Both the position numbers and the translations under genes were made by a program. Below are positions 1 to 12,934 of a stretch of 64,000 nucleotides of DNA, in pieces; position 1 is the stretch's first letter, and each line of letters opens with the position of its first letter. The notes beneath the pieces are model-generated. The model ran no database searches. It was not told the origin of the DNA and saw only the letters and a program-made list of their open reading frames with translations. This DNA comes from Sabellastarte sp. h YS-2021 (taxonomy: Eukaryota; Annelida; Polychaeta; Sabellida; Sabellidae): contig OZ024936.1 in NCBI GenBank assembly GCA_964017235.1, forward strand, positions 88,572,537 to 88,636,536, written 5' to 3'.

Positions 1-1647
1 ATAGTGAAATTACAGACCTGTAGCTCATGGCACAACTGAGCAATAGCTATTCTCAGGCACTGACTGTTGAGTAAATCGGCTATAACTTGAAAAATATTGC
101 ATTTGGAGTATTTTGTTAAAATATATTGTTCACCTACTTTTGGGTTAGCTATAACATAGTGAAATTACAGACCTATAGCTCATGGCATAGCGGAGCAATA
201 GCTATTTTCAGGTTCTCACTATTGAGTAAATCAGTTGTAACTTGAAAACTATTGCATTTACAGTATTTTGCTTAAATATGTTGTTCACCTACTTTTAGGT
301 CAGCTATAACAGAGCAAAAATTCAGACTTGTAGCTCATTGCATAGCTGAGTAATAGTTACTTTGAGGTTCTCACTCTTGAGTAAATCAGTTGTAACTTGA
401 AAACTATTACATTTAGAGTATTTTGTTAAATATGTTATTCACAGACGTTTTGGTCAGCTATAACATAGTGAAATTGCAGACCTCTATGTCATGGCATAGC
501 TGAGCAAAGCTTCTTTCAGGTTCTCACTGTTGAGTAAATCATTGTATCCAACCTGTAGGAAATCATGGGCTGGGAATCTGTTAATATGGTCCGATTTGAC
601 CTTGGAACCCTCCTTCAAGGTCAAATGAGGATAGCCAAACATAAAAGTGCTTATAACTCGCTCATTATTGGTCCTAGAAGTTTGGAATGAAAACCAACCT
701 ATGGAAAATCATGAGCTGGGAATTTTTTGGTGTGGTCGGATTTCACCTTGGACCCCTCCTTCAAGGTCAAATGAGGATAGCCAAACTTAAAAGTGCTTAT
801 AACTCGCTTATTATTGGTCCTAGAGGTTTGGAATGGAAAACCAACCTATAGAAAATCATGGGCTGGGAATCTTTTGGTGTCGTCGGATTTCACCTTAGAC
901 CCCTCCTTCCAAGTCAAACGAAGATAGCCAAACTTAAAGTGCTTATAACTCGCGTATTATTGGTCTTGGAGGTTTGGGATGGTAAACCAACATATAGGAA
1001 ATCATGGGCTGGGATTCTTTTGGTGTGGTCAGATTTGACCTGGGACCCCTCCTTCAAGGTCAATTGAGGATAGCCAAACTTACAATTGCTTAGAACTCGC
1101 TTATTATTGGTCCTACAGGTTTGGGATGGTAAACAAGCTACAGGAAATCATAGGCTGGGAATTTTTTTGTGTGGTCGGATTTGACCTTGGACCCCTCCGT
1201 CAAGGTCAAACAAGGATAGCCAAACTTAAAAAGTGCCTATGACTCACTTATTATTGGTCCGAGAGGTTTGGGATGGTAAACCATCCTAAATTCTTTGGCT
1301 GGGAATCTTTTGGTATGGTCAGATTTGACCTTTGGACCCCTTCTTCATGGTCGAACGAGGATATTGCATTTATAGTATTTCTTTAAATATTTTTAACCTA
1401 CTTTTTACACTTAAACAATTACCTTGTTACTTTATTTCATAATACCATTTGCAGGGCACAACTTTTTTGTCCTTTTCTTCTGTCAGCTTCAGAATATCTT
1501 TCGAACATGCTGTTCAGTTACCATTTACTGTATTTCTGTACAGCCCTTTCCCTGATAATTATGCTTTCCTCTCATTATCACCATCACAAATCAAAAACAT
1601 TCAGTCAGCTGACACAGTGCCCGTTCACGGGCACTCTCCTCTTGTTT
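1..1647 (+). mobile_element. Helentron-like element family 3, 3' part (left edge cut)
   Basis: Positions 1-545 are about 3.5 units of a 155-bp tandem repeat (CAGCTATAACATAGTGAAAT...). Positions 560-1360 are about five units of a 145-bp repeat (GGAAATCATGGGCTGGGAAT...). The rest is a unique 3' tail ending with GTCAGCTGACAC, the hairpin GTGCCCGTTCACGGGCAC at 1617-1634, and TCTCCTCTTGTT. The same organisation and sequence recur at 61211-63805. This copy lacks about 235 bp present in the other at the junction of the two arrays (around 550). No replication/helicase protein is visible, so it is non-autonomous. Confidence 0.75.
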
Positions 1648-3423
1648 ATATATTTCAAGGAGTTCTTGTCATAATTAAAAGAAAGTCACACGGACCCCTT
1701 TCTTCCCGGTATGAAATAATACTCCTGATTTTTTTAAGACTTGAGGCAAAGCTTCGAGACGTCTAAAATCCTGGCCTTCAGCAGCCCCTTTTAATCTGTC
1801 TGGGATATTGCTAATAAATTACTCCGAATATGCACCTATCTACATATATATAAATTTGTCTGCCTTTTGAAATCTAAGGACAGTGCTGTGACAGGTTGGT
1901 AGTAATCAAATCATAACTTGGGAGATATTTGGAGATTACATTGATTTACGCAATTTAAGCTCGAGTTTAAAAAATAATGATAAACTTACCTCGTTATGAA
2001 TTATCACTTCTGGAGCCTATCAAGTTGTCAAATCTTATAACACAGTACTTAATGTTTGTTTGTTAATTTACCTTACTTAAGTCACTTTTCTAATGAAGTG
2101 CACATATATACATGTACGATTTAATCGGCAAAAACAGTAAAAAATATGAATTAATTTTTTCCATGCATAAATGTGGTATTAAATGCAATTAGTGGGCATT
2201 GTTTTATTTTGGTAATTTCCTTATTTACTCTCTCACCTTGTTTCTAAAAAGGTGATGCTCGATGTGCCGAAATCGCTGATTTTTCCAGCAGTATACTCTT
2301 CATTCAAAGAAATGACATGTAAAATTTTATTTTAAAACTCAACGTTGATTGTGAGTGACCATCTGCCAAACATTGGAGTTTTATATGTAAAGCCTTATCG
2401 AGAGTGGAGAGTATCTTCAACCCTGGAACTATGAGTTAAACATTAATAAGTCTAGTTCAGATTGGACAGCCAACTACTGTGGAAATGTTACGGTTGAGTA
2501 GTATTTTAAAGGACTTAGCGAATATGTTAAATCGCCTGGATTCACTTTAAGATTTAAGTCTAATTTTAAGCCTAAGACTTTGTTACACATTACGATTACT
2601 TAAGTCCAAATTTTGTTTTGTAACTCACAAAGGGAGTAAGCCCTTTTTACTTAAGTTTTCCCTATCTTCCTTTTTTGGCCAGAAATGTCTTAAAGTAGGG
2701 ATGGCTCGGTAGGTTTGGTGTCTCAGCATTTTACTGAGATAACATGAGATCTTACAACCGCCACTTTGCTTGCCAACTGTTATAATGGAAGGAAGAGTTA
2801 AAAAATTAGACACATACTTATTCTGAAGAAATTATGAGCTGCAAAACTCATTTCGATTTTCATGCATTTGCAGACTTTATACAGGACTAGTGTTTATTTT
2901 TTAGCAGAACTGCCATGTTTTAGTTACAAAACTTTATCACCTCAATCTCATTAGAAACAAACTATAAATTTGAAGAAATCACACGAGTTTATTTCATGTT
3001 TTCATTGTTTTGTGCCTTTTTGGAGACTTTCATTACAATTTTGTGGAATCGTCCAGGTTTGATCAGGGTGTACTAAAACATGGGGTCTTGGAATGAGTAT
3101 AGTTTTACATTGGCGTCCTCCCGATATACACACTTTTGATACCAACTCATCTGCCCAAGGAATAGATGGGTTTTGATAAAATTGTCAGAAAATATCGACA
3201 ATGGCACAAGTAATAGATGATACTATTTGTTCTGGGTCACCACCGGGGTCAAGGACTTTTTTTAAGGATTTCTTATAACTGCACTCAAAGTAATATTGGC
3301 GATGTCGATCCTGGGCAGAGGTGTGTACTCATTGAGTGCTTTTATTACTCAAGTGAAAAGCTTTTTAGAGCACACAATAAGAACAGAGCACTTGTTTCTT
3401 GTTCAATACAAGTTTATCTCCCG
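1648..3423. other. Non-coding stretch with a scattered repeat
   Basis: No exon-like ORF with splice sites was recognised. Around 2695-2810 is a copy of a dispersed repeat (AGGGATGGCTCGG..., TTTTACTGAGATA..., TATAATGGAAGGAAGA). Relatives lie at 18571-18690 and 22826-22920. Confidence 0.5.
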
Positions 3424-6420
3424 CCGGGGAGATGTGTGTGCGTGCGTGGGTGGGTGGGGTGGGGTGGGGGGGGGGGGGGGGGGGGGGGGTGTGCATGCAT
3501 TAGTGTGTCATGCAGGTTTCTCCGAAACTACTACAGCTACAGACTTTTTGTCAATTAATTGCCCTAATGAATTTTCACGCCCTTGAAAATTTTGTTGTTT
3601 TGTGGACTTAGGCCTAAAGATAAGTGAGTAAGAGCATTTTTAGCTACTTTGACTCATAACTCAAAAAGTATTGCAGTTAGAGTTTTTTCTTAAAATATGT
3701 TGTTCAGCTACTTTGTCCTTAGCTATAAGATGGTACATAGTGTAGGGTGCCATTGCATGCCATAAGTGAGTAATAGCTATATTCTTATTTGTAGCAAAAT
3801 AATGACAGAAGTAAATGTCGGGTATCTTCAAAAGTATTAAAGTAAGACAAATCTTTTCAAATATGTTATCCATAAAGCTGCAACGATTCTTCAGTTACTC
3901 GGAAACGAAACGATTCAGTTCAATACTCGAGGCAAGAAAAGTGAACCGGGTCTTCGAAAACAACTAAACATAGACGGAAAATCTATTACAAAATTCAATT
4001 TTTTCCTTTAAATATATGAATATATTTATATATTTTACTAATATGAGGCATTTCCATTTCAGTATTTTATATTTTAAGCATTTGCAAACTTTAATTCTTT
4101 GTGTAACAACGTTTTATAAGACGGCATTTTATTACAACGTATTTCGAAGACGCCTCAAATCTCGCAATATAAAGATGGTTAAAATTTCTTATATTTTGCA
4201 CTGTAAATGGGTCTTTTTCCCGAAATTCAATAAATTATCAAAATTCTTTCCTGTTGTGTGGTTTGTAACCATATTATAAAGCGTGATATGTAAAAATATG
4301 AAGCAGTTTATTTCGTGGGCGATAATCAAGCGATTAACCGAATCCGAGTCGAATCTTCTAAAACGAGGAATCGAGGCACATTTTCGGGCTCGCTTGCAGC
4401 CCTAGTTATCCATCTAGTTTTTGATAAGCTATCACTTAGTAAAGTTTCAGACCTGTTGCACATTGAATAGCTGACTAATAGCTACTTTAAAATTCTTACT
4501 ATTGAGTAAAGCCTTTGCAACTCCAAAACTATTGCAGTAAGAGTATTTTCCTAAAATATGTTGTTCAGCTATTTTGTCTTTAGCTATAAAAAAGACATAT
4601 TTGAGAGCTCCATTGCATATAATAAATGAGTAGTAGCTATTTTTTCATTTGTAGCTAAATAACAGTAAATGTCAAATATCTTTAAAAGTTTTACAGTTAG
4701 GTGAATGTTTTCAAATATATTATTCATTGAGTTTTTAATACTATATCATTTACTACTTTTATCTTATTGTATCCACCACACCTATACTCATTTTGCCATT
4801 GAGTAACTCACTTGTAACTTCAAAAGTATTCAATTTATAGTTTTTTATCAAATCTATTGTTCAGATACTTCTTGATGTTCTGTGCCATGGCAGATTTTGA
4901 GAGCTATAGCTCCACAGCTAACTGAGTAATGGCTGCTTTGCTATTTTGCTAATGAGTAAATCACTTGTAACTTCAAAAGTATAAATTAAGAGGTTTTTTA
5001 TCAAATATGTTGTTTAGCAACTTTTTCATGTTCTGTGTCATGACGCATTCTCAGAGCTCTAGCTATAACGCGAACTGAGTAATAGCTGCTGTGACATTTT
5101 GCCACTGAGTAAGTTACTTTTAGTTCAAAAGTATTCAGTATAGAGGTTAGCTGTAACATATGTTATCCTTAGGGCACTAAAGATTACTCTTGTAGGACCT
5201 CTCAGACATTTACACTTGTCTGAAATTCAGCCGCCATCTTGAATTTTGGCACAAATGGAAAATGCCATCTATTTTGAAACAGTGAAAGATAGAGCGATTT
5301 CGACAAAATTTTTGACCTGCAGGGTATACACGGAGTCCGCTGCAACTGTTTCCCCAAAATTGTTTTCCTGCCATTTTTGGCAGCCATCTTGAATTTCTGT
5401 GTAAAATGCAAGAGGCGTTTATCCCGGAAATGGTGTGAGATAGAGTGATTTCGACGAACTTTGTGACCGACAGGGTATTAACAGAGTCATCTGCAACATT
5501 TTGCCAAAAATCGTTTTCCCGCCACTTTTTGGCACCCACATTGAATTTCTGCATCAAATGCAAAAACTAATTATCTTGGTAACGGTACGAGATAAAGCAA
5601 TTTCAGGGATAAATAAGTCGGTCATCTACTTTTGGGTGATCTACCACATGGTTAAGTTGCAGATCTATAGCTCTTTGCATTGCTAAGTAATAGCTACTAA
5701 AATCAGTAGATTTATTTTATCTCTTAAAGTATTGCAGATACCCAATTTCTTCTAAATAAGTCATTCACCAACTTTTGGATGATCTACCACATAGTGTAGT
5801 TGCAGAATTGTAGCTGTTTGGATAGCTGAGAAGTAGCTACTGAAATGAGCAAATGTCTTTTATCTCTGAAAGTATTACATATATGCAATTTCTTCTAAAT
5901 AAGTCATTCACCTACTTTTGTCTGATCCACCACATAGTGAAGTTTTAGGTTTATAGCTCTTTGCGTAGCTCAATAATAGCTACTAAAATGAGTAAATGTA
6001 TTTTATTTCCAAAAGTATTGCAGATACACAATTTCTTCTAAATAAGTCATTCACCTACTTTTGGGTGATATACCCCATAGTGAAGTTACAGAACTGTAGC
6101 TCTTTGCATAGCTGAGTAATAGCTACTAAACTGAGTAAATACCTTTTATCTTTAAAAGTATTGCATGCAGACAATTTCTTCTAAATAAGTCATTCACCTA
6201 CTTTTGGGTGATCTACCACATAGTGAAGTTGCAGAACTGTAGCTCTTTGGGTGGCAGAGTAATAGGCTAAGCTACTAAAATGAGTAAATGCCTTTTATCT
6301 TTGAAAGTATTGCAGTCAAACAAAGTGCCTCTTGCTTATTGTTACTTCTACATGTGAATCAATCACACAAGAAAAGCCACATTACACTATCTCATCTAAT
6401 CTATACGGTGGGAGATAATT
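3424..6420 (+). mobile_element. Probable relic Helentron-like element family 4 with decayed array
   Basis: The hairpin ATCTCCCGCCGGGGAGAT (about 3416-3433) is followed by a GT/GTGG/poly-G simple repeat (3433-3490). Then come degenerate tandem units of about 143-155 bp with the motif GAGTAATAGCTACT, up to about 6310. A block at 5190-5600 is instead about 2.5 units of a 170-bp repeat related to the 169-bp array at 24.6-28.0 kb (GATAGAGCGATTTCGAC, CAGGGTAT, GCCATCTTGAAT). GGGAGAT recurs at about 6410, echoing the hairpin arm. Boundaries are uncertain. Confidence 0.5.
3447..3490. repeat. GTGG/poly-G simple repeat
   Basis: A G-rich run, almost uninterrupted G near 3465-3489, directly after a GT/GC-rich stretch. 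It could form G-quadruplex structures and is prone to length error. Confidence 0.9.
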
Positions 6421-6429
6421 GCGTGTGTC

Positions 6430-7993
6430 ATAATTCTAATTTGACATTTATAGCGCTTAATCTCCACTGAGTAGTGGACTCTAAGGCGCAACAAGACAAT
6501 AGCAATATGCAAATTCAAAGTCCGGGGACAGAAGTAGGTCAGCACCACAGAGAAGCCATAAGAGAAAATGAGCTAAGGAGGATAAGCCTTTGTGTAGAGA
6601 TAGGTTTTGAGCTTCTTTCTGAAAGAGGCAATAGTGGGTGATGCATGAATGTCTTCAGGAAGCGAATTCCAAACAGTGGGAGCATCAAAGGCGAAACTGA
6701 AACCAATCTGCTTAGTGGACTTGTGAATTTTAGGTTGAAATTTTGATACATTAAGGAAATTGGCAACACTCTGACTACGTCTAGTATTGTAAGTATTGTG
6801 GTATGTAGATAGATATGGAGCAAAATATTTAGGGAAACCAGTATGAATAAACTTGTACACCAGGGTAGCCAGTTTGAACTCTGAGCGAAACTGAACAGAG
6901 AGCCAGTGGAGTTTCCTGAGTACCGGAGTTATCCAAGTATATTTACTCGAATTTGTAACAATTCTGGCTGCACTATTTTGGATAGACTGTAATCTGTGAA
7001 GATTGAATTTGGAGAGACTCCTGAAAAGTGAGTTACAGTAGTCCAACCGACTACTAACAAAAGCTGGCAACCGACACAGCTGCATCATGAGTCAAGAACT
7101 GCCTAATATTTCTAAAATCCCTCAGTTGAATAAAGCAGCTTTTACAAACATTCTGGACGTGTTTAGAGAAAGAGAAATCAGAGTCAAACCACACACCCAG
7201 TTTCCTGACTGACTTCGTGGGGTGAAGGGGGTTACCCAAGATGTCAATTGGGAAACATACATTTAACCTTTCTCTCTGTTTCTTGGAGCCAAAAAGTATA
7301 AACTCAGTTTTATCTGGATTAAGTTTAAGTTTGCTAGCCGACATCCATTCCTTAACATCGTGAAGGCATCTGTTCAACTTATCAAAAGCAGCTGAGGCAT
7401 TCATGTGCGACAGATGGACATAAAGTTGTGAATTGTCAGCATAGAAATGAAATTTTACGCCGTTGTGTTTACCAATCAGAGTACTAAGGGGAGATGTGTA
7501 AAGAGAGAATAGCAGAGGACCCAGAACAGAACCCTGAGGTACACCGAACAGCAATTTTTGTAAATCAGACAAAGTAGAACCAATCTTAACAGATTGAAAG
7601 CGTTCCGTCAAATAGGAAGAGAACCATTTGAGAGCGGAGCCACCAACACCGAACCAATCCAGAAGACAGCTGAGGAGAGTGGAATGATCAGTAGTATCAA
7701 AGGTGACCGAGAGATCCAGAAGTACCAAGGCAGTAGCTTCACCCCGAGATAGTGACAAAAGAACATAATTTCTGATGGAAAGCAGAGCCGTTTCCGTTGA
7801 GTGACCTGACTTATATGCTGACTGGGATGACTCCGTATGAGTTATCCAAGCCATGTCGATGAATATGGTCAACCAGCTGTTTAGCAACTACACGTTCCAC
7901 CAGTTTGGAAATGAAGCTAAGTCCAGATACTGAGCGGTAGTTTTTCAAATCCTCAACAGGAAGCGAGGCCTTGTTTTCTTGCAAATATTGCAT
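6430..7993 (-). pseudogene. 5'-truncated CR1-like LINE reverse transcriptase
   Basis: The minus strand from 7993 downward reads EDLKNYRSVSGLSFISKLVE, then (other frame, from 7887) SGHSTETALLSI, LVLLDLSVTFDTTDHS, GVPQGSVLGPLLFSLY, FYADNSQLYVH and DKTEFILFGSKK. In a third frame it ends SRLDYCNSLF, RIVTNSSKYTWITPVL, RRSQSVANF and DAPTVWNSLPEDI. These are RT motifs 1-7 and the C-terminal tail of CR1/Jockey-type LINEs. The catalytic YADD is YADN, there are at least two frameshifts, and the endonuclease is missing, so the copy is dead. The 3' end has a GCGCTATAAATG-like motif. Confidence 0.85.
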
Positions 7994-8204
7994 AAATCAA
8001 AATTTTAGCTAGTTGAAAATTTCATTATTTCTTCATTTTTCTGGTTGGTGTTGGTCTGAAGTCGGTTCTTCTTTCTCAGCCGGCTGTGCTCTCAAACCAG
8101 TGTCCTGGCCATCCACTGCCATTATTACCGACACACGTGCCGGGTCCACAAGGGTGGGACTGAGAGTGACTGAAGATGAAATTCCTTCTATGTATTAGAC
8201 GTTC

Positions 8205-8297
8205 AAAAGAACACACTTCATGCTCTTTTTCTGGCGTTTGGCGGGCCGGTCTGTGCCGACCGGATTAGCAATTGTCCATTGGATAGGGTATTAACTT
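8205..8297 (-). repeat. Dispersed repeat, inverted relative to 18702-18790
   Basis: GGCGTTTGGCGGGCCGGTCT and CCAATGGACAATTGC-type sequence occur here in reverse and at 18702-18790 forward, with the same order of blocks (TATCCAATGGACAATTGCT, GACCGG, CCGCCAAACGTCAGAAAAAG). Confidence 0.6.
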
Positions 8298-8753
8298 ATA
8301 AAAATTTAATTTACTTATTAAGTTTGTAAATTTGATTGCTTTATGATGTTTCTGAACTACTGATTGACTGTATTAAACCCAAGAAGCCCGATATTTTAAA
8401 AACATAATAAAGCATGAGAATTTGTCGTTTATTTCTATTCTAAAATGGTTGCAGTCATATTTTGATCAAAATATAGTGTAAATCTTATTTGAAAATAAAA
8501 ACAAGTCCAGGGACATGTTGGCTGTTCCATGAATAAAACATTTGTGGTGATACCTTGGGTATCCAAACTAGAATTATTTTCATAGCTGTATTTGTTATGA
8601 AATATTGAGAGACCGTCGCTGTAGAGCCTTTTAGTTTATAGAAAGCTTTAACATGATATGCTATTTGTTAGAATCAAGCGAGAAATGATAATCTTATCAA
8701 TATTTTAACTACTTATTTTTACCAGGACTTGTTTGTTTACATTTGTATGCGAG

Positions 8754-8864
8754 GATGGTGCCAGTGCATACTAGTGGGTCAAGATTCTGCACTGTAAACC
8801 ACTTGCCGATGCCCGGTGGTTTACAGTGCAGAATCTGGACCAACTAGTATGCACTGGTTCCTCC
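8754..8864. repeat. Long imperfect palindrome
   Basis: The left arm GTGCCAGTGCATACTAGT..., AGATTCTGCACTGTAAACCA is mirrored after a loop of about 12 nt by TGGTTTACAGTGCAGAATCT..., ACTAGTATGCACTGG. Arms are about 46 nt with few mismatches. It resembles a fold-back MITE. A miRNA-type hairpin cannot be excluded, but the pairing is longer than usual. Confidence 0.75.
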
Positions 8865-8869
8865 ACCCG

Positions 8870-10020
8870 TAAACTACTCGTTGCAATATGACCCTGGCTG
8901 TTGAACGCAACGTAAACAAAAATAAATCAAAGGGACGGTGTATATAGAATTTAACACCATTACTTTATTTACCGTTCTGTATTCGCAGTTTCAAAACTGC
9001 ACAAAAGACATGTCCACAGTCGCTGCGCAGCCAACAATTTTAGAATACGCAGTGGTACATCTGTTAATAAAAATAAAAATCAGTTACAAGGGGTTTCAGA
9101 CCAGCGCGTTGTTTTTTGTACACCCTGTCAGTGGTATGTTGAATCTTTAAAGACAAGTGTACATATAGACTTGCTTCAAGTCTTTGTATTTGTATCCATC
9201 AGTAACCCGAATAGTTAAATTTAAATTGGAAACTTACAGGAGTTCATTATACCACAATCATTCTGGAGTAAGGGGGATAGGCTCTGAAAAAAGTCAGGGC
9301 TGTCTGTTTGTTCAAAAGTCATACAGTACCCATATATTTCACAAAAGATAAAAGGACTTTATGAAAGTCTAGTGTACATAAGACATAATTTTAAAACTGT
9401 AAATGGCTTTTGCAAAGTATTATGAAGTGAATAAACATGACGTTTACCCAGTATAAAGTAAAAAATGTGAGATATTTCAACAGATAAACTATCAGCCATT
9501 AAAAAGATAAAATACTGACATTTCAATAACCAGTTGCAAAATATTCTTTTCAGATTTTGTTGTTTCTGCAAAAATGAAATGGGAAAAAAAACTGTAACTC
9601 TATTCATTACAGCTTATATTAACTGTATATGTTACAGCTTACATTAATTAATCATAACTATATGTATTATAGTTTATGTTCTTTATTTATTTATAACAAG
9701 GAATTGAAAAAACTAAAATCTGTTGAAATATTGTATTTTATGTGATACTTTTCTGTGTTTAATTCTGTATTTATGAATTATATAAAGTCATGTGATCTGT
9801 TTTATTATTTTTGTCTGAAAATTTAAAGGGAGTAATAACTAGATCTGGTCGCATATTCATATTTTTAGTGTTTCCTCATTTAGTAGAGTAGAATACATAT
9901 TTGTTTGTCCATTGGAAAATTTGTCCATTTGTTTAAGTTAGTTTTATATTTGAATTGCACTATGATACAGTACAGTATTGTATAACTAAAGTTATAAGTG
10001 AATAACAGTAAAGTTCATTT

Positions 10021-10051
<31 letters not shown>

Positions 10052-10400
10052 GAAAATTCCAAAGATGCATAAAAGATTGCTAAATTATGTTTAAATCAGA
10101 ATGCATTATATTTTTTATTATTTCTTTTATTCTTTCATTGCTACAGTTCAAGTTTAAGGTAAATTTCCATACTTCCAGTGTAAAATCATCGCTTTTGTCT
10201 TTTTCTTTCATTCTGTGATTTGTTAAAAGTTCTTTTCAGCATTGATTTATTTTGGATAATACAAAACAAACAAAAGTCCATTAGCAAAGTTTAAATGAAA
10301 AGTTAAAAAAATAGTAAACTGTTGAGGATTCTATATTTTCTGCCGGACTGATTTCAAAGTTTGGAGTTTGATGCACGTGTTTTACGAGGTTGTTTATTTG
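8870..10400. other. Intergenic or upstream intron, no gene recognised
   Basis: AT-rich, with a poly-T run at about 10027-10051. Around 9440-9560 is a degraded stretch resembling a repeat at 30590-30690 and 37890-38010 (AAATGTGAGATATTT, CAGCCATTA). No C1-domain cysteine pattern was found here. Confidence 0.4.
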
Positions 10401-10409
10401 TCTACACAG

Positions 10410-10499
10410 TGTCAGAAGACATGTCGTCCAGTGGAGACTCGAGAGAAGATGAAGACAGGAAGTGTAATAAGGAGAAAGAGGGAAAGGAGCGAGAGGAAG
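10410..10499 (+). CDS. DGKQ: DGKQ-like exon: charged linker before the RA-like domain
   Basis: This exon is too short and split to stand out as an ORF. It is preceded by a pyrimidine-rich acceptor ending in CTACACAG and followed by GTATGA. After two leading bases it reads SEDMSSSGDSREDEDRKCNK, then a Lys/Glu-rich tail. It ends with one base (phase 1) that combines with the next exon to give Glu-Ile-Val-Arg-Ile-Tyr. A Ser-rich, highly charged linker fits the region between the C1 fingers and the RA-like domain of DGK theta. The C1 exons are not seen between the left edge and here, so they probably lie upstream. The frame agrees with the next exon and the splice sites are good, but low-complexity sequence gives no homology support by itself. 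Confidence 0.65.
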
Positions 10500-10870
10500 G
10501 TATGAAACTTGTGAAAATATGTGGAAATAACGTGAAATGAAAACAAAATGGGGACACATGCCTAAAATAATACGAAATAATAATTTAAAAAATGTGATAC
10601 TTCTGTGAAATGCTCAGTCGTGTGGGGAATGTTCAAAATAAGATGAAACAGTTATAGTCAAAACTAAATAAAACAAGATTGTAAGAAATACGACAAAAAT
10701 ATCATGGAATGAAGCAAAATAGTGAAACATATGAGAATGTATTATAGAATTAAATTGAGAAAATAGCTTGAATTTAAGTTGTTTTAACAGGTCAGTGAGA
10801 AAAGACAAAACACACAGTGTGAAATATATGAAGGTAGCATAAAATAAAAGATAAAATTGTGTAAAAATTA

Positions 10871-11094
10871 GAGTAAGAAATGTAAAATTTGCCACATATC
10901 TGAAATTCACCACATGTCGAAAGACTAATAAAATAAATGAATTGAGATGAGACTGGTTGAATGTTTAGTTAATTAAGGCGTTTTGAACTGGGACATACCA
11001 AGTTTAAGACAAAACTTTTTTTTTCCACAGAATTAAGTAAGGTTTTTAGTGGTGGCGAAATTTAGATTTCTGGCGAATTTTAGATTCCTTACTC
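10871..11094. mobile_element. TA-flanked MITE, copy A
   Basis: The terminal inverted repeats begin GAGTAAGAAATGTAAAATTT and end TAGATTCCTTACTC, flanked by TA on both sides. Internal sub-repeats (GCCACATATCTGAAATTC; TGGCGAATTTTAGATT) strengthen the fold. This is the most diverged of four copies. The TA target and TIRs suggest a Tc1/mariner-type parent. It lies in the intron between the linker exon and the first RA exon. Confidence 0.8.
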
Positions 11095-11221
11095 TAAAGT
11101 AATGTAAGATAAAACAAAATAATTTAAAAATAAATAGAAATATAACCACCCATCAGGTATGTGACATGGTCACATGGTGGATTGAGATATATTGATTTGA
11201 TTTTTGTGTGTGTTATTGCAG

Positions 11222-11316
11222 AGATTGTACGTATCTATGACGGCAATAGCACCTTAAGGAGACGAGTGTATCGACGTATTGCAGTCCTGAAAAACACCCC
11301 AGCTCAAGCCTTGCTG
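11222..11316 (+). CDS. DGKQ: DGKQ-like exon: first RA-like (ubiquitin-fold) domain, N-terminal half
   Basis: The exon lies between TTATTGCAG and GTAAGT. It reads IVRIYDGNSTLRRRVYRRIA and then VLKNTPAQALL, ending in phase 0. The IVRIYDGN strand and the TPAQALLEAAL helix across the next junction match the Ras-association-like region N-terminal to the main RA domain of DGK theta. DGK theta phosphorylates diacylglycerol to phosphatidic acid at membranes and in the nucleus, and RA domains are thought to give partner and lipid-dependent regulation. The exon is 95 bp: two bases complete the split Glu codon, then 31 codons. Confidence 0.88.
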
Positions 11317-11666
11317 GTAAGTCATTGATCGTCCACAGTTGTCAAATTTACACACAGTTTTTGTGACTTTTTAATTTTGTGTTGTCTGGCTGCCAGTTCC
11401 CATGAACAAGATTTTATTGGTCAATTGGTCATAATTTTTTTTTTTGTCAAATATTAATTCAGTTAAGTAGGGATGGCTCACTATACAAATGTGCAGATCT
11501 GGAGGCCACCAATGCAAAACCTTTCTAATTCTGAAAGAAAAAGACGGGCTTTAGTACATCCCCAGTCAAATAAACCACCGACAGGAAGTGAAGGTCATGA
11601 AACCAAAACTTTGTGGTTTCCTCTCGGTGAAATCACAATATAAGTCATCAAATGTGCAAAAATGTA

Positions 11667-11823
11667 GTAATAAATACCGATTGTGAGGGTGTTTGTTACA
11701 GGATATACGCCCGGCAAAAATTTCAAGTAATGCCAGAGCGCCGTCAGGCACGAGGGCATTATTTAGGAATTTTTGCCGGGCATATATACTGTAACAAACG
11801 CCCGAGCATTAGGTATTTATTAC
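11667..11823. repeat. Imperfect palindrome with nested arms
   Basis: TAATAAATACC, GTTTGTTACAG and GCCCGGCAAAAATT on the left are mirrored by AATTTTTGCCGGGC, CTGTAACAAAC and GGTATTTATTA on the right, around a loop of about 40 nt. Likely a fold-back transposon remnant. Confidence 0.65.
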
Positions 11824-12596
11824 TATTATAAAGACCGGCCTACCTGGTTGAAAGAAATGTCCATTTATTTTTACGAGGTGACACAAACAAGGGAGCCGCC
11901 ATATTGTTTTGAATGCATGAGCGGTCTCATAAAAGTGGACGAATTTCCAAATGAGAAATTCGAAATGACACAGTGACTTCCGTTTTTCCGCGGGCGGTTA
12001 TTTGAGGTTTTACTCCCAGCTGATTCCATGCGCACAGACGGGTTTTCGTTCACTGCGCACTTCCGGTCTTTATAATGTGGGATAAAATTGTGCAATTTTC
12101 TTATGTTTATTTTATATTTCCAATATTTTAAGTTTTTGTTTCAATTATAGGTGTTGAAAAGTGAGATGACAGTTTTACTGTCACAGTGTTTCAGTAAAAT
12201 GCTCTCGATACTGAGATAACGGCAACACCAAACCGAAGGATACAGAATGGTACTTCGGGAGAACATTTTAATGTAAATAAATGCCTGATCACAATTTAGT
12301 AAATATTTCCAAAATAACCAAAAGGTGATTTCAGTTTAACAAATGTTGCCATGTAAATAAACCACTAGTTGGGATTTTGTCAATGTTGCCATGGTTTTGT
12401 GAATATAGCCATGGTGAATGTTGCCATTTAAATGAATTAATTTATTTATTTATAAATGAATGGCTGATTGACCAAGTCGCAGTTGCTGAAGAATAAATGG
12501 TTCAGTATTATTTTCAGTAATGGTAAGAATATAAAAAGTAAACTCGTCAATTTTGCTAAATAAATAAAAACAATATGTTAACAGTAAGGCATTGAC

Positions 12597-12934
12597 TTCG
12601 TTACAAAAACGACACAGGGTATTCGCCTCAAAAGAACTGACCCGAATTCGGGTAACCGTGTTTTAGTTGTCACCCAGTGGAAGTAGCAGAGAAGCAAACA
12701 TGGCGGATGATGTAAACAAAATATTACGAAAAATAATGTTAAATATCTGTATAAATAAGGAAAATTACGTGAAAAACTAACAGTAATTAAAGAAATCTGA
12801 CAGAATACTAAGGTTTAGCCGAGTATTTCATCGATTTACGGTATATTTTTTCGGTTACCCGCATCACCAGTTTGTACTCAGTTTCTTAAAGAATTCGGAC
12901 CATTTTCAGTTAACCGGGTAACCTATCACAGCCT
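12597..12934. mobile_element. MITE with AGGCTGTGA termini, copy 1
   Basis: The ends are AGGCATTGAC / TATCACAGCCT with TA on each side. The interior (GGGTATTCGCCT, CCGAATTCGGGTAACCGTG, AACATGGCGGATGATGTAAA) matches 30097-30455, and partly 43900-44177. Confidence 0.65.

Noticed and set aside
1449..1766. 105-codon + strand frame
   Set aside because: Covers the 3' tail and hairpin of a Helentron-like element; the homologous tail at 63.6 kb does not keep the frame.
3217..3586. Glycine-rich frames of 96-113 codons
   Set aside because: Glycines come from the G-run simple repeat.
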